The notes under the pieces were generated by a model, which did not search any database, was not told the origin of the DNA, and saw only the letters and a program-made list of their open reading frames with translations. Positions 34,727-42,974 of a DNA stretch of 64,000 bases are shown in pieces. The stretch is from Mesorhizobium tamadayense (GTDB lineage Bacteria; Pseudomonadota; Alphaproteobacteria; Rhizobiales; Rhizobiaceae), in assembly GCF_003863365.1 (NCBI RefSeq), contig NZ_RQXT01000003.1:124001-188000 (forward strand), given 5' to 3'. Made by a program: the position numbers and the translations under genes. Numbering within the stretch: position 1 is the first letter of the stretch; the number at the start of each line of letters is the position of its first letter.

Positions 34727-34744
34727 CGCCGAGGGGTCTCGGCG
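34727..34744 (+). terminator. stem-loop after the island operon
   Basis: CGCCGAG (34727-34733) pairs with CTCGGCG (34738-34744) around GGGT, followed by GTGCGATGATTTTATT. It lies 91 bases behind the protease stop and 73 before the LuxR-type gene. It can serve as operon terminator or as attenuator for the next gene. Confidence 0.5.
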
Positions 34745-34816
34745 GTGCGATGATTTTATTGGGGCACCGCGGGGGGTGCGTTGTAGTGACTTTCCCGCCA
34801 ACCAAGGCGTTCGGCC

Positions 34817-35308
34817 ATGTCCATGCGTGCCGAGAACTTGCGGAAGCTCGCCGATGTTGCTGACGACAATCCTTCGTCTCGGTCTAATGAGGCGAGGGAC
34901 AGGTCCAGCTTCATCGTCAACGGCCATCCATTGATCGCAATCCGCGATTTGGACAATGACGGCCGCGGCGGCGCGAGTGCAAATGCACATTTCCGGGTGC
35001 CTGTAGGCCACATGATGTGTGCCGGGACGCGCTATCTGATCTACGATGCGGACGGTGGGCCCGCCGCTTCTACCGGCCTGCCGGCTTCGCCAGCTGAGAC
35101 CTTGACGCGGCGCGAACTCCAGATTGCCTTCTTGATCTCGGAAGGCAAGTTGGACAAGGAGATAGCCAGACAACTCGGCATCAGCGGCTACACCGTGCGT
35201 GAGCACATAAGGCGGATCTTCGCGAAACTGAATATCGGGCGGCGCTCGGCAATTGCCTCTTGCGTTCTAGCTGGTCGGCCCGAATACCGCCAAGACTATA
35301 GGCTATAA
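34817..35308 (+). CDS. LuxR-family (GerE-type HTH) regulator
   Basis: Protein of 163 aa. The C-terminal 60 residues are a GerE/LuxR helix-turn-helix: LTRRELQIAFLISEGKLDKE, then IARQLGISGYTVREHIRRIF and NIGRRSAI. The first 90 residues are not a response-regulator receiver or a classical autoinducer domain; they carry YLIYDADGG just before the HTH. It is the natural candidate regulator of the upstream operon, from proximity alone. ATG 34817 is followed by a second ATG two codons on. Confidence 0.85.
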   Translation: MSMRAENLRKLADVADDNPSSRSNEARDRSSFIVNGHPLIAIRDLDNDGRGGASANAHFRVPVGHMMCAGTRYLIYDADGGPAASTGLPASPAETLTRRELQIAFLISEGKLDKEIARQLGISGYTVREHIRRIFAKLNIGRRSAIASCVLAGRPEYRQDYRL

Positions 35309-35370
35309 GATTCCAACGGTTTCCACTGACGGACGCTAGATTTGGTCCATTTCGATGATCGTCACAATGT

Positions 35371-35382
35371 TACAAAATTGTA
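35371..35382. promoter_or_regulatory. AT-rich palindrome in the gap before the integration module
   Basis: TACAA (35371-35375) and TTGTA (35378-35382) form a palindrome around AA in the 275-base AT-rich gap between the LuxR-type and AlpA-like genes. A regulator site for the integration module is possible. Nothing else stands out in this gap. Confidence 0.3.
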
Positions 35383-35583
35383 GCATAAGCCATTGAAATC
35401 ATTTAATTCAATCAGAGTTCAATCCTCTCTCGAAGCACCATCCGGGCCCCTTTCAAATTATTGGATAGTGGCGACTGGTCCTTGCATAGCACCTCGCGAG
35501 AGCGCTCACCGAGCTTTTTTCTCAAACTTCGGCTTCTCGGCGGGAGATAGCGCTATAACGTCATGCAGAAGGAGCATTCTGCC

Positions 35584-35892
35584 ATGACGATGATCACCTG
35601 CGGGCTTATCCACGCCTTGCCGTTTGAAGCCCGCCGCGGCTGTAACCGAAGGGAAGCCGCATCCTATGTAGGTGTTAGTCCAACCCATTTTGACAAGCTC
35701 GTCCGCAAGGGCATCTTTCCAGATCCGTTCGAACTTCTTGGTCGGAAGATTTGGGATGTCCAGACGCTTGATCATGCCATTGATGCCCTGTCGGGCATCG
35801 ATACGCCGGCGGCACGTTCTCCAGTGAGCGACGAGGATCATCTCGACGGTGAACTGGCGGCGTTCGAGGCGAAGCATTATGGTCACGCTTGA
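35584..35892 (+). CDS. AlpA/excisionase-like small DNA-binding protein
   Basis: Protein of 102 aa. Residues 20-65 form a winged-helix MerR/AlpA-like HTH: CNRREAASYVGVSPTHFDKL, then VRKGIFPDPFELLGRKIWD. Such proteins accompany tyrosine recombinases and act as excisionase or as activators of the integrase gene. ATG 35584 has AAGGAG at ideal spacing; an in-frame ATG at 35563 lacks it. Its end overlaps the integrase start at 35879 by 14 bases. Confidence 0.8.
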   Translation: MTMITCGLIHALPFEARRGCNRREAASYVGVSPTHFDKLVRKGIFPDPFELLGRKIWDVQTLDHAIDALSGIDTPAARSPVSDEDHLDGELAAFEAKHYGHA

Positions 35893-36898
35893 ATTGAAGG
35901 GCCTACACCGGGTCAACGGCCAAGGGTAAGGTCTATTGGTATGCTCGGCGCGGTGGTCCGCGCCTTGCTGGGATGCCAAGCACACCGGAATTCCTCGCGT
36001 CCTACAATGAGGCGATTGCCAGCCGCACGACACCTGACAACAACCGCTTTCGATCGTTGGTCACGCAATCAAGGCGAGCGCCGACTACAAGAAACTCGCC
36101 GAGTCGACGCGACGTAACTGGGGTCCTTGGCTCGACCGGATTGCCGGCCATTTCGGGGAGCTGCGCATCGCCCAGTTCGATCGACCGGAAAAGATCAGAC
36201 CAATAATCCGCCGGTGGCGAGCGGCATATGCGGCGACGCCCAGGTCAGCTGATTACGGCATGCAGGTTCTCTCTCGCGTGCTCTCATACGCGGTCGATCC
36301 ACTCGGCAAGATTGGCTCGAACCCTTGCGAAGGCGTCAGACAGATCTACAGCGGCTCTCGCTCGGAAATCATCTGGACAGGTAGCGACATCGAGCATCTG
36401 AAGAAGACGTGCTCGGCCGAAATTGCCCATGCCGTCGATCTGGCTGCATGCACGGGCCTTCGGGTCGGCGATCTCATCCGCCTATCATGGTCCCACGCCG
36501 ACGAGGATGCCATAACCATCACCACCGGCAAAAGCAGACACCAGCGCGAAGCCATCATTCCGCTCTATCAGGAACTGCGCGACGCCCTTGGGCGGATACC
36601 GAAGCGCTCGCCGGTCGTCCTGACCAGCAGCAAGAAGCGCCCGTGGACTGTCAACGGTTTGGCTAGCTCGTTCTCCGATGCCAAGAAGATCGCATGGCCG
36701 AAAGGCGATGACCTGAACTTCCACGATCTTCGGGGCACGGCCGCGACGAAATTTTACACAGCCGGCCTGACCGAGCGCGAGATCGCCGAGATCATGGGCT
36801 GGGAAGAGGACCATGTTTCGCGCATCATAAGGCGTTATGTGAGCCGCGGAGCCGCAATCAAGGAGCGCATCCGAAAACTCGATCAGGCCAAAAAGTGA
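35879..36898 (+). pseudogene. tyrosine recombinase (integrase) with two frameshifts
   Basis: Full-length homology to a phage-type integrase of about 339 codons. From ATG 35879 the frame reads VTLELKGLHRV and stops at TAA 35927-35929. One extra base near 35914 moves the reading to TAKGKVYWYARRGGPR, and one missing base near 36070 returns it to the first frame at KASADYKKLAESTRRNWGPW. The intact C-terminal part has the catalytic residues: Arg in TGLRVGDLIRLSW, HDLRGT for the HxxR box, and Tyr in IIRRYVSRG. It points at the tRNA repeat 80 bases away. The two shifts compensate, so sequencing error is possible. Confidence 0.85.
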
Positions 36899-36977
36899 AC
36901 GCTATGTGTAAAACTACCTGTAAAACTCTCGTTTTCGGGCGGTCTCCAAATCAGGCGCAAACCCATGTGATGAGGCA

Positions 36978-37025
36978 TGGAGCGGGTAGCGGGAATCGAA
37001 CCCGCGCGTTCAGCTTGGGAAGCTG
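36978..37025. repeat. attR: 48-bp direct repeat within tRNA-Gly
   Basis: Identical to 22189-22236. It covers the tRNA 3' part from the anticodon arm to the encoded CCA, so integration leaves a functional tRNA gene. Confidence 0.95.
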
Positions 37026-37051
37026 ACAGGCTACCATTACATCATACCCGC
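36978..37051 (-). tRNA. tRNA-Gly (anticodon CCC)
   Basis: 74 bases on the minus strand with all arms. The acceptor stem pairs GCGGGTA with TACCCGC, U is the discriminator, and CCA is encoded. The anticodon stem is TCAGC/GCTGA with loop TTCCCAA, giving anticodon CCC. The T arm GCGGG-TTCGATT-CCCGC is canonical. It is the integration target of the island. Confidence 0.96.
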
Positions 37052-37214
37052 GCGAGCCCTCGTTACCATGGTGGCCCTGCATCTAGCAATCGGCGATGCA
37101 TCGAAAGAGCATCGAAAGACGCGCCGCCTCCCTCGGCTTGATGCTGAGCAATCGAGCGCGTATTTCTGAGATCGCGCGCCCCGAATCGGGGCAGCCGAAA
37201 CGTGGAGACGGCCC

Positions 37215-37478
37215 TTGTCCGCACTGACGCGCTTTCTCGGTGACTCACCGCTCCGGGTGCTGATCAAGCTGCTGGTGGTTTCCTTCCTCGTCGGCCTCGT
37301 CATGCACGCCTTCGGCTGGAGCCCGATGGACGTGTTCTATGGCATCCGCCAGTTCTTCATCGATCTGTGGAACCTCGGCTTCCATGCCATCGACCGCTTC
37401 CTGGGCTATATCCTGCTTGGCGCCGCGATCGTCGTGCCGGCCTTCATCCTGCTCAGGATCGCCAGCTACAGGAAGTAG
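37215..37478 (+). CDS. DUF6460-type small membrane protein
   Basis: Protein of 87 aa with two hydrophobic segments, about residues 14-32 (VLIKLLVVSFLVGLVMHAF) and 62-82 (LGYILLGAAIVVPAFILLR). The segment between them has the conserved-looking SPMDVFYGIRQFF. It resembles the Rhizobiales DUF6460 family as I recall it; function unknown. The 163-base gap to the tRNA contains its promoter. Confidence 0.75.
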   Translation: MSALTRFLGDSPLRVLIKLLVVSFLVGLVMHAFGWSPMDVFYGIRQFFIDLWNLGFHAIDRFLGYILLGAAIVVPAFILLRIASYRK

Positions 37479-37490
37479 CCCTGGCGAGAG

Positions 37491-38393
37491 TCAGGCGTAG
37501 CCAGCAGCCGCCTCGAACAGGATGGCGTGGCGCCCGGCAAGCGCCGGCACGTCGGCCGAATAGCCGCCGCCGATGACGCCGCACACCGGAATGCCGGCTG
37601 CGCGGAAATGGCTGATAACCGTCTTGTCGCGGACGCGCAGGCCATCATCGGAGAGTGCCAGCCGGCCAAGCCTGTCCTCGGCATGGACATCCACTCCGGC
37701 GTTGTAGAAGACGATGTCCCAGCGCCGTCTTGCGGAAAGCTCCGGAAGAATGACGCGGAGCCGGTCGAGATAGGCGGCGTCGCCGGTGCCGTCCGGCAGC
37801 GCTATATCGAGATCGGAGGCGATCTTGCGCGCCGGGTAGTTGCGATCGCCATGCATGGAAAAAGTGAAGGCGCGGGTTTCATCCTTGAGGATGTCGGCGG
37901 TGCCGTCGCCCTGGTGCACGTCGAGATCGACGACCAGGATGTTTTCGACGGCCTGCTCGGCAAGCAGCACCAGCGAAGCGACGGCAACGTCGTTGAAGGT
38001 GCAGAAGCCCGCGCCTTGCGCGCGCCGGGCGTGATGGCTTCCGCCGGCGGCGTTGCAGGCTATACCGTGTTTCAGTGCCAGTCGCGCCGCCAGCACCGTG
38101 CCTGCGGTGGCTAGCTGTGCCCTCAGCGACACGCGCCGGCCGACCGGGAAGCCGATCTCGCGTTCGATTTTTTCAGGCACCTCGCATGCGATCACCTGGT
38201 CGACATAGCCGGCAGCGTGCGCAAGCTTCAGCCATGCCGCCGGCGCCGGTTCGGGCATCGAGAGCGCTTCCGCGACGGCGAGTCCACGGCACCGCAAGGC
38301 CTCCATCAAAAGCGGATATTTACTCATCGGAAAGCGATGGTTGACAGCGAAGCCGGCGTCGTAGTCGGGGTGATGGACGATCTGCAAAGGCAT
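37491..38393 (-). CDS. histone-deacetylase-family amidohydrolase
   Basis: Class II-like bacterial HDAC fold protein (300 aa), acting on acetylated polyamines or similar amides. Motifs: GGSHHARRAQGAGFCTFND with the catalytic His pair, DLDVHQGDGT with zinc ligands Asp and His, and a late GGGYS. ATG 38393 (MPLQIVHH) fits the family and overlaps, on the opposite strand, the first possible start of the MATE gene. A longer upstream frame is rejected because it runs through that gene. Confidence 0.88.
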   Translation of the reverse strand: MPLQIVHHPDYDAGFAVNHRFPMSKYPLLMEALRCRGLAVAEALSMPEPAPAAWLKLAHAAGYVDQVIACEVPEKIEREIGFPVGRRVSLRAQLATAGTVLAARLALKHGIACNAAGGSHHARRAQGAGFCTFNDVAVASLVLLAEQAVENILVVDLDVHQGDGTADILKDETRAFTFSMHGDRNYPARKIASDLDIALPDGTGDAAYLDRLRVILPELSARRRWDIVFYNAGVDVHAEDRLGRLALSDDGLRVRDKTVISHFRAAGIPVCGVIGGGYSADVPALAGRHAILFEAAAGYA

Positions 38394-39867
38394 GAAGTGG
38401 CCTGCGCCAGTCTTTCTGCACCAGTCTTTCTGCGCCAGTCTGGGAATTCGGTTGGCCGCCACGGGTTGGCGATTGCGCGGCAGCGGCAAACTGGGGCACA
38501 TCGGCGGTTCGATCAAGCTGCAAGGCAGCAATCCATTGGATGCGACCCAGGCCAACGCCAGGTACTTCATCGTCAGCAATCGCTCGGTGCTCACGATCGC
38601 CGTGCCGATGATGCTTGCCTATTTGACGACGCCGCTGCTCGGCATCGTCGACACCGCGGTGGTCGGGCAGTTCGGCGACGCGGCCCTGCTCGGCGGCCTG
38701 GCCGCCGGAGCGCTGGTATTCGACGTCGTCTTCACCACCTTCAACTTCCTGCGCTCCGGCACCACCGGCCTCGTCGCCCAGGCTTTCGGGCGCGGCGATC
38801 CATTGGAAGAACAAGCTGTTTTCTGGCGGGCCATGCTGATCGCGGTCGTCGCCGGCGTCGTGCTTGCAGCCCTTGCGCCGCTCTTTGCCGTGGCCGGCCA
38901 GTGGTTCATGGGCGCCGAGCCGCGCGTCAGCGCGGCGATGTCGGTCTATATCCGCATCAGGCTTCTTGCCGCGCCCTTCTCGCTGGTCAACTACGCCATA
39001 CTGGGCTACGCGCTGGGCCGCGGCGAGGGCGGGCTCGGGCTGATGCTGCAGGTCGTGCTCAACGGCATCAACATCGCGCTCTGCTTCCTGCTCGGCCTCG
39101 AGCTCGGCTGGGGTGTTGCCGGCGTTGCCTGGGCGACCGTCACCGGCGAGTTCCTGGCGATGCTGCTTGGCCTTGCCATCGTGCTCAGGCGGTTCCGCAG
39201 GCTGGAGTGGCCATCGCGCCGGCGTATCCTCGACCTGCCGGCCTACCGGCGCATGCTGTCGCTCAACCGCGACATCATGATCCGCTCCTTCTCGCTGCTT
39301 GCCGCCTTCGCGCTGTTCACCAGGCAGGGCGCGCAGTTCGGCACGGTGACGCTCGCCGCCAACGCCGTGCTGATGAACTTCTTCCTCATTGCCGGCTATT
39401 TCCTCGACGGCTTTGCCACCGCTGCCGAGCAACTGGCAGGCCGCGCCATCGGCGCGCATGCGGCAACACCGTTCCGGCAGGCCGTGCGGCTGACGCTGAT
39501 CTGGGGTTTCGGCCTCGCCGGCGTGGCGACCCTGGTGCTGCTCACGGCCGGCTCCGATCTGGTGGCGCTGGTGACGACCTCGGCCGATGTCCGCGCGGCA
39601 GCCGACACCTATCTGCCCTGGGCGGCTTTCACGGCGCTGAGCGGCGTGCTCGCCTTCCAGATGGACGGCGTCTTCATCGGCGCCACCTGGTCGCGCGACA
39701 TGCGCAACATGATGCTGGTGTCGTTCCTCGCGTTCAGCGCCGCGCTCATCACGCTGGCGCCGGCCTTCGGCAACAACGGCCTGTGGGCCGCGCTGCACGT
39801 CTTTTTGCTGGTGCGGGGGTTGAGCCTGCTCGCGGTGCTGCGCCTCAGGGTGAGGACGGCCTTTTAG
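38392..39867 (+). CDS. MATE-family efflux transporter (DinF-like)
   Basis: Twelve-helix multidrug/organic cation antiporter of the inner membrane (up to 491 aa). DinF-type features are LGIVDTAVVGQFGD, NFLRSGTTGLVAQAFGRGD and FQMDGVFIGATWS. The first 48 residues are encoded partly by a 14-bp tandem repeat and look non-coding, so the real start may be TTG 38536 or nearby; the stop is certain. Divergent from the deacetylase-like gene. Substrate unknown. Confidence 0.85.
   Translation: MKWPAPVFLHQSFCASLGIRLAATGWRLRGSGKLGHIGGSIKLQGSNPLDATQANARYFIVSNRSVLTIAVPMMLAYLTTPLLGIVDTAVVGQFGDAALLGGLAAGALVFDVVFTTFNFLRSGTTGLVAQAFGRGDPLEEQAVFWRAMLIAVVAGVVLAALAPLFAVAGQWFMGAEPRVSAAMSVYIRIRLLAAPFSLVNYAILGYALGRGEGGLGLMLQVVLNGINIALCFLLGLELGWGVAGVAWATVTGEFLAMLLGLAIVLRRFRRLEWPSRRRILDLPAYRRMLSLNRDIMIRSFSLLAAFALFTRQGAQFGTVTLAANAVLMNFFLIAGYFLDGFATAAEQLAGRAIGAHAATPFRQAVRLTLIWGFGLAGVATLVLLTAGSDLVALVTTSADVRAAADTYLPWAAFTALSGVLAFQMDGVFIGATWSRDMRNMMLVSFLAFSAALITLAPAFGNNGLWAALHVFLLVRGLSLLAVLRLRVRTAF
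38407..38441 (+). repeat. 14-bp tandem repeat between divergent genes
   Basis: CCAGTCTTTCTGC(A/G) begins at 38407 and 38421, with a half copy at 38435. It lies just after the overlapping divergent start codons and argues that the MATE protein starts further downstream. Confidence 0.65.
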
Positions 39868-39911
39868 CATCGACCGTGGTCGTGGCGCGCAGGGGGTGAC
39901 GGCGTTGCTTC

Positions 39912-40874
39912 TCAGCTCCAGAGGTCGGTCGACAGGTACTTCAGCCCGGAGTCGCAAATGACCACGGCTATCGTCTTGCCCGATTGATCGCCGTTCAGAA
40001 GGCGCAACGCGGCGGCCACATTCGCTCCGGAGGAGAAACCGCCGAAGATGCCTTCGCTGCGCGCGAGCAAGCGCGTGACCTGACGTGCCTCATCGCCGGA
40101 AACCTGAAGATAGCCATCGATCGGCACATTGTTTAGGAACGCCAGGTCCGGCATTGTATAGCCACCGCCTTGAATGGGATGTTCGGATTGGGTGATCGGC
40201 TCTCCCGCGGCGGCGGCGGCGCCCTTGGGTTCGACGATGAAGCACTTGATCAGGGGATTGCGTTCCTTGAGCGCCCTCGCTACCCCCGCATATGTTCCGC
40301 CCGAGCCGATGAAGTCGACGAATGCGTCGACGGCGCCATGGCTGGCGTCCCAGATTTCCGGCCCGGTCCCGCGATAGTGCGCAAGCCAGTTCCCGTCGCG
40401 ATGGAACTGATCGGCGCGATACGCGCCTCTTTCCGCCGCCACCGCCTTGGCGGTCTGCTCGACGAGCGCCAAATCGCCGCCCGATACCTGCCCAGGCACC
40501 GACCCTGGCAGTTGGTCCACGAGAATCACTTCCGCGCCGAGCGCCGTCATCATTCGCGCGCGCTCTTCGGAGTTGCCCTTCGACATCACTGCGACGAATG
40601 GGTAGCCCCTGACCGCACAGATGATAGCGAGGCCGGTGCCCATGTTTCCGGAGGTGAGCTCGACCACCGTTTGCCCCGGTTTTATGGCACCGGATCTTTC
40701 GGCTTCCTCGATTATTCCAAGCGCCGCACGATCCTTCTTCGAAAAACCCGGATTGAGATATTCCAGCTTGGCGAGGATCCTGCCCCTGACGCCCGCTTGC
40801 GCCGTCAGCCTGTCGAGCCGGACCAATGGAGTTCCACCGATCGAGTCGACGACGGAGTTCAGAACCTCGGCCAT
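39912..40874 (-). CDS. cysteine-synthase-family PLP enzyme
   Basis: Fold-type II PLP protein (320 aa). The Schiff-base lysine is Lys47 in NPGFSKKDR, and the phosphate-binding loop is TSGNMGTGLA (SGNTG in CysK). GSGGTYAGVARAL and the late GFSSGANVAAAL are typical. It could be a true O-acetylserine sulfhydrylase or a related cystathionine beta-synthase-like or diaminopropionate-type enzyme. ATG 40874 with GGAAGG upstream is chosen over ATG 40931. It lies 29 bases from pyrD in the opposite frame direction order, probably in one unit downstream of it. Confidence 0.85.
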   Translation of the reverse strand: MAEVLNSVVDSIGGTPLVRLDRLTAQAGVRGRILAKLEYLNPGFSKKDRAALGIIEEAERSGAIKPGQTVVELTSGNMGTGLAIICAVRGYPFVAVMSKGNSEERARMMTALGAEVILVDQLPGSVPGQVSGGDLALVEQTAKAVAAERGAYRADQFHRDGNWLAHYRGTGPEIWDASHGAVDAFVDFIGSGGTYAGVARALKERNPLIKCFIVEPKGAAAAAGEPITQSEHPIQGGGYTMPDLAFLNNVPIDGYLQVSGDEARQVTRLLARSEGIFGGFSSGANVAAALRLLNGDQSGKTIAVVICDSGLKYLSTDLWS

Positions 40875-40903
40875 TGCCTGCCTTCCCGGTTTCGCAGGAG
40901 TCA

Positions 40904-41977
40904 TCAGAGTCGTTTGGACCAGTTTGCGCAACCGGTATCGCGCAACTCTCCGATGGACTTTAGCCGTTCCCGATCCACGAAGCGCGCTATGCCGGTAACG
41001 ATGCGGCCGGGCAACGCCGGACCGGCATAGATCATGCCGGTATAGAGCTGGACGAGATCGGCGCCGGCGCGGATCTTCTCCAGCGCCGTCTCGGTGGAAT
41101 CGACGCCGCCGACACCGATGATCGCCATCTTCGCACCGAGGAGCTTGCGCATCTTCGCCAGCACCGCGGTCGAACGCTCAAAAAGCGGCTTGCCCGACAG
41201 CCCGCCGGTTTCGCCCGCGAGGCTTGCGCTGCGCAACCCAGCGCGCGCGAGCGTCGTGTTGGAGACGATGACGCCGTCGATCTTTTTCTCGATCACCTCG
41301 GCGGCGATGTCTTCCAGTTCAGCTTCGACGAGGTCCGGCGCGATCTTGAGGAAGACGGGCGGCCGCGCCAAAGCGTTCTCGCGCGCCGCCATCACACGCG
41401 ACAAGAGCTCGCCGAGCTGCTCGCGCGCCTGCATGTTGCGCAGGCCGGGCGTGTTGGGCGAGGAGATGTTGACGGTGAGATAGCTGGCGTAAGGCGCGAA
41501 GCGGGCGACGCCGCGCTCGTAGTCGCCAACGCGGTCGGCGCTGTCCTTGTTGGCGCCGATGTTGACGCCGACGATTCCATCGCGTCCCTTGCGCGCGGCA
41601 AGCCGCTTTTCGGCGGCGTCATGGCCTTCATTGTTGAAGCCGAGCCGATTGATCACAGCCTCGTCCGCCGTCAGCCGAAAGATGCGCGGCTTGGGGTTGC
41701 CCGGCTGCGGCAGCGGTGTGATCGTGCCGACTTCGGCGAAGCCGAAGCCGAGCTTGAGCAATGCATCCGGCACCTCGGCATTCTTGTCGTAGCCAGCCGC
41801 CATGCCGAGCGGGTTGGGGAAATCGAGCCCGCAAAGGCTGACCCTGAGCCGCGCGTCGCGCGGGGGAGGCGAGGCGACCGGCAGGCCGCATCTCAGCGCC
41901 GCGATCGATAGACCGTGCGCTGCTTCCGGATCGAGGGAGAAAAGCAGCTTCCGGCCGATCCGGTCGAGCACGCTCAT
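40904..41977 (-). CDS. pyrD: dihydroorotate dehydrogenase (quinone)
   Basis: Class 2 membrane-associated flavoenzyme of pyrimidine synthesis (357 aa), passing electrons to ubiquinone. The N-terminal helical extension (residues 1-40) marks class 2. Core motifs are NPLGMAAGYDKNAE, NRLGFNNEG, NISSPNTPGLRN with the catalytic Ser region, and GVGGVDSTETALEKI. It overlaps the DUF952 gene by four bases and is followed by the cysteine-synthase-like gene. Confidence 0.96.
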   Translation of the reverse strand: MSVLDRIGRKLLFSLDPEAAHGLSIAALRCGLPVASPPPRDARLRVSLCGLDFPNPLGMAAGYDKNAEVPDALLKLGFGFAEVGTITPLPQPGNPKPRIFRLTADEAVINRLGFNNEGHDAAEKRLAARKGRDGIVGVNIGANKDSADRVGDYERGVARFAPYASYLTVNISSPNTPGLRNMQAREQLGELLSRVMAARENALARPPVFLKIAPDLVEAELEDIAAEVIEKKIDGVIVSNTTLARAGLRSASLAGETGGLSGKPLFERSTAVLAKMRKLLGAKMAIIGVGGVDSTETALEKIRAGADLVQLYTGMIYAGPALPGRIVTGIARFVDRERLKSIGELRDTGCANWSKRL

Positions 41978-42324
41978 TCGCCCTCCAGCATGGGGAATTG
42001 ATGCCGGCCATCGCCGCCGAGCGGCAGTGGCCTTGCCCAGAGGACGGCATCGAGGTCAAGCGGGGCGTAGAGATGCGGGAACAAGGCGCCGCCGCGCGAC
42101 ACCTCGTATTTCAGCGCCTCACCCAGCTGCGCTCCGTCGACAGCGATCAGAAGCAGGTCCGTCTGGCCGGTGAAATGCCTGGCCGCAGTCTCGCGCACCT
42201 GCGCGGCGGTGGAGAAATGGATGAAGCCGTCGGCAATGTCGATCGGCGCTCCCGTGAAGCGGCCGCTCCGTTCCGCTTCGCGCCACATGGCTTCAGGCGC
42301 GATCTTGTAGATAATCTGAGACAT
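41974..42324 (-). CDS. DUF952 family protein
   Basis: Small cytoplasmic protein (116 aa) of unknown role. DUF952 features are IYKIAPEAMW, DGFIHFSTAAQVRETA and FPHLYAPLDLDAV. The start MSQIIYK at 42324 is preferred to an in-frame ATG 27 bases upstream. Its stop overlaps the pyrD start, a pairing seen in several Rhizobiales as far as I recall. Confidence 0.9.
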   Translation of the reverse strand: MSQIIYKIAPEAMWREAERSGRFTGAPIDIADGFIHFSTAAQVRETAARHFTGQTDLLLIAVDGAQLGEALKYEVSRGGALFPHLYAPLDLDAVLWARPLPLGGDGRHQFPMLEGE

Positions 42325-42438
42325 TGTCGCGCTATAGTCCGAACGAACCATGGGGGAAAGGGTGCTTCAGAACTCTTCCCCATTTCAGGCGCAAACCTGT
42401 GATATTCTTGGCTCAACGGCTCATGGAGGATAAACAAC

Positions 42439-42876
42439 ATGCGTCTGCAACACATCCTGATCCCGGCGGCGCTTTGCTCGCTGGTCGCCGCATCGGCCTA
42501 TTCCGAGGAGACCGATCGCTACCGGCTGGAGAAGTCGGCCAACGGCTATGTCCGCATGGACACCCAGACAGGCGCCATGTCGATTTGCGAGGAACGCTCC
42601 GGCCAACTCGTCTGCAAGATGGCGGCCGACGAGCGCGCCGCCTTCCAGGAAGAGATCGACCGGCTGCAGAGCTCGGTGAGGGCGCTGGACGAGCGCGTCG
42701 CCAAGCTCGAGAGTTCGCCCTCCGCCCGGCTGGAGTCTCAACTGCCGAGCGAGGAGGATTTCAACAAGACGCTAAGCTATATGGAGCGCTTCTTCCGCAG
42801 CTTCATGGACATCGTCAAGGATATGGACAGGGAAAACGGCGACGGTGGCGCGAAGCCCGCTCCGCAAAAGACCTGA
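42439..42876 (+). CDS. exported coiled-coil protein of unknown function
   Basis: Protein of 145 aa. The signal peptide MRLQHILIPAALCSLVAASA ends near AYS. A short folded part with two cysteines (ICEERSGQLVCKM, probably disulfide-bonded) is followed by a coiled coil (EEIDRLQSSVRALDERVAKL) and a helix ending in a Pro-rich tail. GGAGG precedes the start. Likely a conserved rhizobial periplasmic protein; no function is inferred. Confidence 0.8.
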   Translation: MRLQHILIPAALCSLVAASAYSEETDRYRLEKSANGYVRMDTQTGAMSICEERSGQLVCKMAADERAAFQEEIDRLQSSVRALDERVAKLESSPSARLESQLPSEEDFNKTLSYMERFFRSFMDIVKDMDRENGDGGAKPAPQKT

Positions 42877-42974
42877 ATCGCTCTGGAGAAACTCTTTTCC
42901 AGCTCTTTGCTGCTTGAAAACGGAGCGCGCCGCCGCATAATCGTTCCGATCCCGCAAGAAACACATAATCAGCG

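Larger units (their letters stand above)
22189..37025. mobile_element. genomic island integrated in tRNA-Gly(CCC)
   Basis: Perfect 48-bp direct repeats bound about 14.8 kb. The right repeat is the 3' part of a complete tRNA-Gly(CCC). Beside it stand a tyrosine-recombinase gene pointing at the repeat and an AlpA-like gene, the normal integration module. The cargo is a ten-gene operon plus a LuxR-type regulator; the left 2.7 kb holds small or broken genes and AT-rich stretches unlike the chromosome. No conjugation, replication or phage structural genes are visible, so it is an integrative island rather than an ICE or prophage. The recombinase carries two frameshifts and the island may be fixed. 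Confidence 0.92.
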
